Below the pieces are notes generated by a model. That model did no database searches. It was not told the DNA's origin and worked only from the letters and a program-made list of their open reading frames with translations. Shown piece by piece: positions 27,492 to 35,143 of a stretch of DNA of 64,000 nucleotides (position 1 is its first letter; every line of letters begins with the position of its first letter). The translations under genes and the position numbers were made by a program. The stretch is from Candidatus Poseidoniaceae archaeon (GTDB lineage Archaea; Thermoplasmatota; Poseidoniia; Poseidoniales; Poseidoniaceae): positions 151,081 to 215,080 of the forward strand of contig CALJHE010000006.1 of the NCBI GenBank assembly GCA_938075675.1, in the 5' to 3' direction.

Positions 27492-28337
27492 TCAATCTTG
27501 ATTTTGATTTGAATTGCGGTTGTTGAAATCAGCGAGGTCCTCTATTCTTTGACGAACCGCTATGGGGGTTGGTAATCCTGCATTGATGAATGTGTGGAGG
27601 CAATCCGAGAGTTGCAGCATTGCTGTTTCGTAGTCCTCCGCAATCTCAGCGATGTCGGCGAGTCCCCACCGTGCAACGAGTTGTCCTGAGAGGTCCTCCA
27701 ACTCACCGGCGAGTTCCAAAGATTGTTCATACAAATCTTTGGCCGCAGCGAAGTTTCCGATGGTGGCCTGCGAATGCGCAAGATCAGCCATCGCTTCGAT
27801 TTGTGCTTCTTCATCTTTCATCTTCATGGCTAATTCGATGCGGCGTGTGCCGTGGACAATCGCAGTGTCGTGGTCGTTCATTCTCTTGGCACATGTTTCC
27901 AATACTGCGAGTCCGTAAGCAATGCCAGATGAGTCCTCAATGGATTCTCGTAGCCTGATGGAGCGGTTTGCGAAGGCTTGTGCTTCCTCATACTCCTCTT
28001 TTCCTAAATGCAGGAGTGCGGTATGATGGAATACTGCAGCTGCGAGTGGAGCGCCGCCCTCCATCAGTTCAGATTTGACAGCCAACTCTGCAAAGATATC
28101 AACTTCTGCAACTGAATATTTATGACCTTCAAAGTCTGCCCAACCTTGCTCAATTTCATCAGCAGCGTTTTGTTTGGCATGGTGCAACAAGCGTTCAGAC
28201 AATTCAATGTCATCCAACTCCTGCGCCAATGGAATGAGTCGAAGGGCTAGAGGAGTATTGATGTCGTCCATTGCCCCACCAGCAGTGAGCATGTCCAGAA
28301 TTTTACGGGCTTGCTCAGCATTGACTTCTCCGTTCAT
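27492..28337 (-). CDS. TPR-repeat protein
   Basis: 281-aa all-helical protein with tandem tetratricopeptide-like repeats, clearest at residues about 95-235 (LGKEEYEEAQAFANRSI, IGNFAAAKDLYEQSLELA, AEDYETAMLQLSDCLHTF). It has no signal peptide or membrane segment. It is likely a cytoplasmic scaffold or regulator; its partner is unknown. It lies 63 nt upstream of the flavin monooxygenase on the same strand and could be part of the same transcript. The C-terminus is Asn/Gln-rich. Confidence 0.85.
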   Translation of the reverse strand: MNGEVNAEQARKILDMLTAGGAMDDINTPLALRLIPLAQELDDIELSERLLHHAKQNAADEIEQGWADFEGHKYSVAEVDIFAELAVKSELMEGGAPLAAAVFHHTALLHLGKEEYEEAQAFANRSIRLRESIEDSSGIAYGLAVLETCAKRMNDHDTAIVHGTRRIELAMKMKDEEAQIEAMADLAHSQATIGNFAAAKDLYEQSLELAGELEDLSGQLVARWGLADIAEIAEDYETAMLQLSDCLHTFINAGLPTPIAVRQRIEDLADFNNRNSNQNQD

Positions 28338-28427
28338 GCCTCGTCGCAGTCACCACGCGTCAAGAACCTATGTGTTTCTCTTCTTCAAAGTTAAACCTTG
28401 ATAACAGAGTTCAATCATGGACCTTGT

Positions 28428-29408
28428 ATGGGTAATTACGATGGGTATCTACAAGGGTTGAGCCTTGCAGCAATTCTCATCCTCGCCCCAATTGCCCTGC
28501 AATCCATTTTGTCCGACGATTCGGATGTCGTCTATGTGTTGATTCCAGGCGAAGAGGAGACGACAACGATATACATCGAAAACAACACTTCGACGAACGA
28601 TGCCCGTGCGCCGGAACTTAATCGCTCAGAGGTCGCTCGAATCGCTTCGTTCAACATCAAAGTGTTCGGGGAAACCAAGATGGGTAAACCAGCAGTCGTT
28701 GATGCGTTGGTCGATATCGTTCTGACCTATGATTTGGTTGCCGTCCAAGAAATCAAGGATATTGACCAAACGGTCCCTTACGATTTCCTTGATGCAATTA
28801 ACGCCAAATCCTCAACCGCATGGGAAATGCTTCTCAGCCCGCGTAGTGGGCTTCAAGACGACGACCAATCTTCGCAAGAGCAATATGCGTTTTACTACAA
28901 CACCTCAGTGTTTCATGCGATGGGAAACGGAACATTGCACAATGACAGCGTCAACGATGACTTCCAGCGGGAGCCCTTCATCGGACAGTTCGAACTGCTC
29001 GATGAAAACGGTACCGGCACTGGCTTTAATCTGAGCCTCATCACAATTCACACGAAGCCAGGCGAAGCGACCATTGGAGAAATCAATGCCCTTCACAATG
29101 TAGTGAACACCTATCTTGAAAACAACACTGAAGAGGAGGAAGTGGTTATCCTCGGTGATTTTAACGCTGCATGCTCCTATGTTTCATCAAACGAATTATC
29201 CAATTCACCTCTCGCTCATTCGAATTACACTTGGATCATTGAAAACAACGTTGATACAACCGTTTCGGACAGTTATTGTGCCTATGACCGTATCGTTACG
29301 AACGGTGACTTAGATGGTCGCTTGGTCGGCACTTGGGGCGTTGATACATCCTTCTCTGACAGCGATATATCTGACCATTATCCAGTTTGGTTTGACATCA
29401 AAAGATGA
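28428..29408 (+). CDS. Secreted or membrane-anchored DNase I-like nuclease/phosphatase
   Basis: 326-aa protein. An N-terminal hydrophobic signal/anchor (GLSLAAILILAPIALQSIL) is followed by an endonuclease/exonuclease/phosphatase fold: RIASFNIKVFGETK, DLVAVQEIKD (catalytic Glu), SLITIHTKPGEA, VVILGDFNA (catalytic Asp/Asn), CAYDRIV and SDISDHYPVWFD (catalytic Asp-His). All active-site blocks are present, so it should be an active metal-dependent extracellular nuclease, perhaps for scavenging DNA phosphorus and nucleotides. ATG 28428 is preferred to TTG 28398. It abuts the SDR gene tail-to-tail (TGATCA). Confidence 0.9.
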   Translation: MGNYDGYLQGLSLAAILILAPIALQSILSDDSDVVYVLIPGEEETTTIYIENNTSTNDARAPELNRSEVARIASFNIKVFGETKMGKPAVVDALVDIVLTYDLVAVQEIKDIDQTVPYDFLDAINAKSSTAWEMLLSPRSGLQDDDQSSQEQYAFYYNTSVFHAMGNGTLHNDSVNDDFQREPFIGQFELLDENGTGTGFNLSLITIHTKPGEATIGEINALHNVVNTYLENNTEEEEVVILGDFNAACSYVSSNELSNSPLAHSNYTWIIENNVDTTVSDSYCAYDRIVTNGDLDGRLVGTWGVDTSFSDSDISDHYPVWFDIKR

Positions 29409-30224
29409 TCATATTCCGCGCAAACGTCCACCATCAACGGCGAGACTGACACCTCGAATGCCACCCGATGCAGGTAGGGTGAGGAAGGTGATTGCGGATG
29501 CAGTTTCAAGAGGCTCGATTAACCGCTCAATTGGAACTTGGCTCATCCAACCGTCGTGGACTTCTTCGACCGTTTTTCCTGTACGTTGGTTGATGGACGA
29601 TGCCAACGAACCCAAGCGTTCGGTGTTGGTGAATCCAGGAAGTACATTGTTGATGGTAATGCAAGGGGGCAATTCTCTGGACAAACTCTTGGCCCATGAA
29701 GCCATAGCTCCCCGTAGGGTATTGGAAAGGCCAATGTTCGGGATTGGCTCTTTTACGGAAGTCGAAATTATTTGGACAATCCGTCCATAGCCTTCTTGCT
29801 CCATGCCAGGACTGATGATTTGTGTCAGCGTATGGGCTGCGTGGAGATGGCGTTTGAATGGAGCCTCAAAGTCGCTCACTGTATTTGCAAGAAGCGGGCC
29901 TCCAGGAGGTCCTCCAGCATTGTTGATGAGGATGTGTACATTGCCCCTTTGCTGGAGTAAATCAGTAACTGCAGTTCGTATTGATTCAGTATCTTCGAGA
30001 TCAAGTGGTAGAGCATGGTGATTGCCGCTGCCAAGCGTTTTCAGTTCTTGACAAAGTTGATTCAAAGCCTCTTCATTTCGGGCGCATACGGTTACATCAG
30101 CGCCGGCTTTAGCGAGCATTTTTGCTGTTGCAGCACCGATTCCTTTGCTTGCTCCGCATACCAAGGCATGCTTGCCAGTGAGAGCGCTGGTCGAATAGGG
30201 GTAGTCGTTACCGAGGAGGTCCAT
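29409..30224 (-). CDS. SDR-family oxidoreductase lacking the usual YxxxK
   Basis: 271-aa short-chain dehydrogenase/reductase with a Rossmann nucleotide site (ALVCGASKGIGAATAKMLAK), ILINNAGGPPGGP and a C-terminal SLAVDGGRLRGI. The catalytic Ser region is IISTSVKEP, but where YxxxK is expected the protein has GLSNTLRGAM (Asn and Arg). Chemistry is therefore altered or absent. Some FabG-like SDRs share such a substitution. The gene follows the alpha/beta hydrolase by 40 nt on the same strand. Substrate unknown. Confidence 0.9.
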   Translation of the reverse strand: MDLLGNDYPYSTSALTGKHALVCGASKGIGAATAKMLAKAGADVTVCARNEEALNQLCQELKTLGSGNHHALPLDLEDTESIRTAVTDLLQQRGNVHILINNAGGPPGGPLLANTVSDFEAPFKRHLHAAHTLTQIISPGMEQEGYGRIVQIISTSVKEPIPNIGLSNTLRGAMASWAKSLSRELPPCITINNVLPGFTNTERLGSLASSINQRTGKTVEEVHDGWMSQVPIERLIEPLETASAITFLTLPASGGIRGVSLAVDGGRLRGI

Positions 30225-30264
30225 GTACTCGGCAGAGGGTGCTCTTCAAAGGCTCTTCTGTTCA

Positions 30265-31029
30265 TTAAAGCCAGTCGAGGATGGCGTCCAATTCGACCAA
30301 CCAATCGTCTGAAGCGACATCGATGATGGAATAATGGTCACCAGGTAGCCACAACTTCTGCACATCCGTACCCTTCGCCGACATTACTCGGGCGTACGTC
30401 TCAGACTGTTCTTTCGGCACATCTACATCCTTTTCTCCGTGAATCAATAACACCGGTGCAACCGGGGAATGGTCCACAGGATTCAGTTGGCTCCATAGTG
30501 TTGGGTCTTCCTCTGGACTGCATCCAATCCATTTTCGCACAGCATCACCCTCGTCTGAGAGTTGTGCTCTGTCGGCACTCACCAAGTCCGTTAGAGGCGC
30601 TTGAGCGATGGCGAGCCAAGGCTTTCTCTCTGCCTTAGATGCCAACAAAAGGGCGAGGTGACCTCCAGCAGAATGGCCCATCACCATAGAGCGGGTCACA
30701 TCGATGCCTGGTAACAAAGCCAACTGACCCCAAGCACGCATTACATCAGATAGGGTGTCCATCCAAACGCCCTCGTCGCCTTCACTCCAACCCTTGAATT
30801 CTATGTTCCATGCTGCAACTCCAGCCTCTGCAAGGTCTTCAGCAATAGGTTTCATCAGTTCACTGGTCCACTTCGTTTTCCAGAAGCCACCGTGGATGAG
30901 CATTACACAAGGGATGCCAGGTCCCTTCTGGTAAGGTGAAGGATCGTCTGGCATATACAAGTCCGCAAATTGCCACTCTTCAGCGCCCCATTGCATACGG
31001 TCAACGGCCATATGGTTCTCACACCGCAT
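30265..31029 (-). CDS. Alpha/beta hydrolase (esterase/arylformamidase-like)
   Basis: 254-aa alpha/beta hydrolase. The oxyanion-hole motif is MLIHGGFWKTKW, the nucleophile elbow GHSAGGHLALLLA (catalytic Ser), the acid LIHGEKDVDVPKEQ and the His in GDHYSIID. The HGGFW motif and GHSAGGHL are typical of the BD-FAE/kynurenine-formamidase group, so arylformamidase is possible, but lipid or sugar esterases share them. ATG 31029 follows AGGGTGAT; the frame is open further upstream (to 31095). It is divergent from the peroxidase gene (68 bp apart) and precedes the SDR gene. Confidence 0.87.
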   Translation of the reverse strand: MRCENHMAVDRMQWGAEEWQFADLYMPDDPSPYQKGPGIPCVMLIHGGFWKTKWTSELMKPIAEDLAEAGVAAWNIEFKGWSEGDEGVWMDTLSDVMRAWGQLALLPGIDVTRSMVMGHSAGGHLALLLASKAERKPWLAIAQAPLTDLVSADRAQLSDEGDAVRKWIGCSPEEDPTLWSQLNPVDHSPVAPVLLIHGEKDVDVPKEQSETYARVMSAKGTDVQKLWLPGDHYSIIDVASDDWLVELDAILDWL

Positions 31030-31097
31030 GTCGTCTATCACCCTTGCTCTTCGAAACGAATACAAGAATTGAAGTGCCGAACCCTGTACTGGCAATT

Positions 31098-31553
31098 ATG
31101 GACAACCCATTAGACATTGAGATTGAGACCATGGACGGCGAGAACACTACATTGAAGGCTTTGGGTGACGAAGGAACTGAGCATTGGGTTGTTGTTAATG
31201 TCGCAAGTGCATGTGGTTTTACTCGTCAATACGCTGGTCTACAGACGCTTTCTCAGCAAGATGGAGTTACAGTCGTAGGTTTTCCCTGCAATCAATTCGG
31301 TGCTCAAGAACCTGGAACGCACCAAGAAATCTGTGATTTCACAGCAGAGAAGTTTGAAGTTGATTTTCCACTGATGGCTAAGATTGATGTCAAAGGGGAC
31401 GCATCCACGCCATTGTTTCAGGCTCTTTCTACTTCAACAGATGCTTCAGGATACACGGGTGACATTCGCTGGAACTTTGCAAAATTCGTCATCAACGCTG
31501 ACGGCAATGTTTCGAGATTCACAAGCAGTGATGAGCCTGAAGAGCTACTCTGA
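31098..31553 (+). CDS. Glutathione peroxidase-family thiol peroxidase
   Basis: 151-aa GPx-family protein. Motifs: NVASACGFTRQYAGLQTL (peroxidatic Cys, not selenocysteine), GFPCNQFGAQEPG (catalytic Gln) and RWNFAKFVI (catalytic Trp-Asn). Cys-type members usually reduce hydroperoxides using thioredoxin rather than glutathione. It is cytoplasmic, with no signal. ATG 31098 gives the standard N-terminus; the open frame continues upstream through the divergent hydrolase. It is convergent with the GST gene only 3 nt away. Confidence 0.93.
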   Translation: MDNPLDIEIETMDGENTTLKALGDEGTEHWVVVNVASACGFTRQYAGLQTLSQQDGVTVVGFPCNQFGAQEPGTHQEICDFTAEKFEVDFPLMAKIDVKGDASTPLFQALSTSTDASGYTGDIRWNFAKFVINADGNVSRFTSSDEPEELL

Positions 31554-31556
31554 TGT

Positions 31557-32222
31557 TCACTCGAGGTCAAATGCGCCGGGCTTGAACACCCATCGGTACT
31601 CATCCTCTCGATCATAGTATGCCTTCACTCGTGGGTCATTTGCTACTTTGTCGTGATACTTCAAGAGGGTCGGGTATGCATGAGCCATTGCTGAATCAAT
31701 TCCGTCAAACTGCCCTGAAAACATCATAAAAATGTTGAGGAAGGCTTTGACATCAGCGAGTGTCATGTCTTCAGTATCTGCCAACCATCCAGTTGTTGAT
31801 TTGTTGAACAGTGATTCTAAGTCCTTCAAGCCGAGGTCCAGTTTTGTTCCTTCAACGAACAGGGCCTTACGTGCTGCGATGCGCTCATCGAGGTCTTCGA
31901 TTCTAAATGTCGGAGTGAACTCAGTTCTCCACCCTTGAATGAGTTCGAGGATTTCATCAACCTTTCCTCGAACAAAGAGGTCTTCAGGTTCGAGTCCAGC
32001 GACTGCAGCAGCGTATCTCATTAGCGCACTGGATTCAGCGATTGTGCCTTGAGGTGTCTTGAGCACAGGTAGGAATCCCCATGGCAGTTCTCCGCTTTCC
32101 TTGAGGGCTTGGTAACCCTCCCAATCGACGGTCGTATTCTTCCAAGGCAGTTCTGAAATTTCTAAACAAAGGCGGGTCGGCTCGGCATATCCTGGCGAGT
32201 TGAAGTAAATCAGTTCGTGCAT
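31557..32222 (-). CDS. Glutathione S-transferase-like protein
   Basis: 221-aa GST-fold protein. The N-terminal thioredoxin-like domain (LIYFNSPGYAEPTRLCLE, LPVLKTPQGTIAESSALMRY with the conserved cis-Pro and ES/SS glutathione-site residues) is followed by an all-helical C-terminal domain (TGWLADTEDMTLADVKAFLN contains the N-capping motif). The shape resembles eukaryotic sigma/alpha-type GSTs more than bacterial beta-types. GSTs are rare in archaea; a horizontally acquired gene is likely. It lies 45 nt downstream of aspS on the same strand. The thiol cofactor in this organism is unknown. Confidence 0.9.
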   Translation of the reverse strand: MHELIYFNSPGYAEPTRLCLEISELPWKNTTVDWEGYQALKESGELPWGFLPVLKTPQGTIAESSALMRYAAAVAGLEPEDLFVRGKVDEILELIQGWRTEFTPTFRIEDLDERIAARKALFVEGTKLDLGLKDLESLFNKSTTGWLADTEDMTLADVKAFLNIFMMFSGQFDGIDSAMAHAYPTLLKYHDKVANDPRVKAYYDREDEYRWVFKPGAFDLE

Positions 32223-32267
32223 AGAGTCGGCTCAAAGCCGAGGTTCAAGAAGACTTCGCCAAACCAA

Positions 32268-33674
32268 TCAGGGGCTTACTCTTCGTCGGTCGCGTGGGAA
32301 CAAGACCGTTTCTCGAACATTCTTTGAGCCAGTGAGTTTCATCAAAATGCGCTCAACACCGAGTCCCCATCCAGCATGAGGCGGAACTCCATGTCGGAAT
32401 CCAGCGACATAGAATTCAAATTCTTCTGGGTCAAGTTCCATTGCCTTTAGGTTTTCAATGAGCACATCCATTCGGTGCTCTCTTTGCCCACCGGATGTAA
32501 GTTCATCACGGCCGAAATTAAGGTCGAATCCACGGCTAAGCTGACGGCCAGTGCTCCCATCCTCACCTTCGACATGGTGGATGTAAAACGGCTTGAGGTC
32601 CATTGGCCAGCGTGGGAGGAAGTAAAATTGGGGCAAATCTTCAGCCAGGAGGTCAGAGTTCTCCGCGTCAATATCGTCACCCCATTCGATTTCTCCACCT
32701 TTTCGTTGAATCGTTGCAATGGCGTCACAGTAGGAAAGTCTCGGGAATGGCAGTTCAGGAACGATGACTTCGATTGGTTCTTCGTCTTGAGTTGCTCGGT
32801 AAGTGTTGATTGTAGCGATGTGTTGTTGGGATTCAGGGTCTTCGGAAACCGATTTCCACATGTGGTGGATCATGCGCTCAAGAACGCCCATAACGTCATC
32901 GTCGTTTGCCCAAGAGCATTCAATATCAAACGATATAAATTCGTTCAAGTGTCGATATGTATCGTGCTTTTCGGCACGGAATGCGGGTCCAATTTCAAAC
33001 ACTCTTTCGAGTCCGCCGGACATGCACAGTTGTTTGAACAACTGCGGTGATTGGTTGAGGAATGCAGGAGTGTCGAAGTACATCATCGGAAACAAGTCAG
33101 TGCCGCCTTCTGTTGCAGTAGCCACAATTTTGGGTGTATGTGTTTCAAAAAATCCCTCATTAATCAGTGCTTCACGGCCGTATTGGAGTATCTTTCCTCG
33201 CAAATGGAACATGGCGTTGACATGCGAGCGTCGCAGGTCAAGGAATCGATTGTCCAGACGGGTGTCAAGTGCGACGTGGACGGTGTCTGTGACGCCGAGA
33301 GGAAGAGGGGCTTCGGCACGGGCGATGACGTTCACTGAGGTTGCAATGACTTCGTATGCAGGGGGTGGAACAGGCTCGCCTTCTTTGGTCTTCGGTGGGC
33401 GCTTTTCAGAAACAGTGCCGGTGAATTGTAAGGTTGATTCACGGGTCATGCGTTGAACCATATCGAGTTCTTCTTCACCAACGTTGTCTTTCTTTAGGAA
33501 AATTTGAGTAATTCCAGTTCCGTCACGCAGGTCGACAAAACAGATGGCGCCTTTGCCTCTGTTTGCTTCCATGAATCCGGATACGGTTACTTCTTGGTCG
33601 ATGAGTTCAGCGCCTTTGCTTTGAATTTCACCAAGTGTGTGCGTACGGTATGCAGTCGGAACCCAAGTGCTCAT
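32268..33674 (-). CDS. aspS: Aspartyl-tRNA synthetase, archaeal type
   Basis: 468-aa class IIb synthetase of the archaeal/eukaryotic type (no bacterial GAD insertion). An OB-fold anticodon-binding domain comes first (VTVSGFMEANRGKGAICFV). The catalytic domain contains THTPKIVATATEGGTDLFPM, motif 2 GPAFRAEKHDTYRHLNEF and motif 3 GWGLGVERILMKL, and ends in LFPRDRRR. A Pro-rich insertion (RPPKTKEGEPVPPPAYEV) lies in the linker. Whether it also charges tRNA-Asn cannot be told here. ATG 33674 gives the usual N-terminus (TAYRTHTLGEI). It is divergent from metK. Confidence 0.96.
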   Translation of the reverse strand: MSTWVPTAYRTHTLGEIQSKGAELIDQEVTVSGFMEANRGKGAICFVDLRDGTGITQIFLKKDNVGEEELDMVQRMTRESTLQFTGTVSEKRPPKTKEGEPVPPPAYEVIATSVNVIARAEAPLPLGVTDTVHVALDTRLDNRFLDLRRSHVNAMFHLRGKILQYGREALINEGFFETHTPKIVATATEGGTDLFPMMYFDTPAFLNQSPQLFKQLCMSGGLERVFEIGPAFRAEKHDTYRHLNEFISFDIECSWANDDDVMGVLERMIHHMWKSVSEDPESQQHIATINTYRATQDEEPIEVIVPELPFPRLSYCDAIATIQRKGGEIEWGDDIDAENSDLLAEDLPQFYFLPRWPMDLKPFYIHHVEGEDGSTGRQLSRGFDLNFGRDELTSGGQREHRMDVLIENLKAMELDPEEFEFYVAGFRHGVPPHAGWGLGVERILMKLTGSKNVRETVLFPRDRRRVSP

Positions 33675-33804
33675 AATACGGGGGGTAAGGGTTGAGGACA
33701 TCAACCATTCGTTTCTTTTCGGTTGTCAACAGTAGAGTAATTGTGTATATTCTTACTGAATATTCCTTTACAGAATATTGTTGGCCAAGAATAAGCGGTT
33801 TATT

Positions 33805-33814
33805 CATATATACC
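33805..33814 (+). promoter_or_regulatory. TATA box of metK
   Basis: CATATATACC centred about 25 nt before the metK ATG, predicting a leaderless transcript. Confidence 0.6.
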
Positions 33815-33832
33815 GGGCAAAGCGCCACTGCC

Positions 33833-35071
33833 ATGACTGGAGACCTGTTTTCATCCGAATCAGTAACACGCGGCCATCCTGATAAACTATGTGATACCAT
33901 TTCCGACGCTATTGTTGATGCCTGTTTGGCAATTGACAGCAATGCCCGAGTCGCTGTTGAAACATGCGTCAAAGGAAAGGAAGATATGGGGCTCATTGTG
34001 CTTGCAGGTGAAGTTTCACTCACTGGCGAAGCACCGGATTATGAAGCAGTGGCCCGTGAAGCAGCAGCTCAAGTTGGCTATACCTCACACGCTATCGGCA
34101 TGGATGCAACCACTTCGCAATATACCGAAGTTCAAGTCCACATCACGACCCAATCATCGTACATTGCACAAGGTGTCAATCAAGACTTGCTCGCTCAAGG
34201 AGCAGGAGACCAGGGTTTGATGTTTGGCTATGCTTGCACAGAAACCGAGGATTTCGAGCAACTCAAAGGCCGATATTTTCCACTCGCAGCAGCGCTTTCT
34301 CAGCGCCTGACCCGTCGCCTAACTCAAGTTCGAGAACAAGGAGTTCTACCTTGGTCGAGGCCTGATGGAAAGTCACAAGTAACTGTTGAATACGACGAAA
34401 ATGGTGATGTTTCACGAGTCCATACAGTCATCATTGCTATCCAGCACGATGACAAACTGAAAGACCAATTCGATGGCTCTGAAGAGGAGGAATTGGAATA
34501 CGTACGTTCGCAAGTGGTTGAACATGTCGTGAAAGAAGTCATACCCGCTCAACTTCTTGACGAAGATTGCAAAGTAGTGGTCAACGGTACTGGCCGTTTT
34601 GCAGACCCTGGAGGTCCATACGCTGACGCAGGTCTAACCGGGCGTAAAATCATCGTTGACACTTACGGCGGCATGGGTCGTCACGGCGGTGGCGCTTTCT
34701 CAGGAAAAGACCCTTCGAAGGTCGACCGCTCTGCAGCGTATGCATCTCGCTGGGCAGCCAAGCACGTTGTTGCATCTGGCCTCGCATTACGCTGTGAAAT
34801 CCAACTGGCTTATGTGATCGGAATCGCAGAGCCTGTGAGCGTTCGTGTTGAAACCTTTGGAACATCCACCGTTCCAGCACGTGAAATTGCTGAGCGTGTT
34901 AAATCGACGTTTGACTTCCGTCCGGGAGCGATTGCTCGAGATCTCAAACTCCTCAACCCAATTTATTCAGTTACTGCGTCCGGCGGTCACTTTGGTCGCA
35001 ACCCCGGTTCCGATGGAAGTTTCCCATGGGAGCAAATTGAGGAAAGTCGAATCAACTCGTTACTCAACTGA
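33833..35071 (+). CDS. metK: S-adenosylmethionine synthetase, bacterial type
   Basis: 412-aa bacterial/eukaryotic-type MAT, which makes SAM from Met and ATP. Motifs: FSSESVTRGHPDKLCD, GAGDQGLMFGYA (ATP-binding GxGDQG) and GGMGRHGGGAFSGKDPSKVD. Most archaea use the unrelated-looking archaeal MAT, so this is likely an old transfer. The frame is open from 33692, but ATG 33833 starts the conserved N-terminus and lies 25 nt behind a clear TATA box. It is slightly longer than typical (about 385-400 aa). Confidence 0.96.
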   Translation: MTGDLFSSESVTRGHPDKLCDTISDAIVDACLAIDSNARVAVETCVKGKEDMGLIVLAGEVSLTGEAPDYEAVAREAAAQVGYTSHAIGMDATTSQYTEVQVHITTQSSYIAQGVNQDLLAQGAGDQGLMFGYACTETEDFEQLKGRYFPLAAALSQRLTRRLTQVREQGVLPWSRPDGKSQVTVEYDENGDVSRVHTVIIAIQHDDKLKDQFDGSEEEELEYVRSQVVEHVVKEVIPAQLLDEDCKVVVNGTGRFADPGGPYADAGLTGRKIIVDTYGGMGRHGGGAFSGKDPSKVDRSAAYASRWAAKHVVASGLALRCEIQLAYVIGIAEPVSVRVETFGTSTVPAREIAERVKSTFDFRPGAIARDLKLLNPIYSVTASGGHFGRNPGSDGSFPWEQIEESRINSLLN

Positions 35072-35087
35072 AAAAGCCAGTTTTGAA

Positions 35088-35102
35088 CGGCCCGTAGGGC
35101 CG
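35088..35102 (+). terminator. GC hairpin downstream of metK
   Basis: Perfect 6-bp inverted repeat CGGCCC-GTA-GGGCCG, 16 nt after the metK stop and about 40 nt before the next ATG. It could be a terminator or processing hairpin. No long T run follows, so the role is uncertain. Confidence 0.35.
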
Positions 35103-35143
35103 ATTCACTCAAGTGGTATGCACGGGTGGCTTGACTTGGTCTT

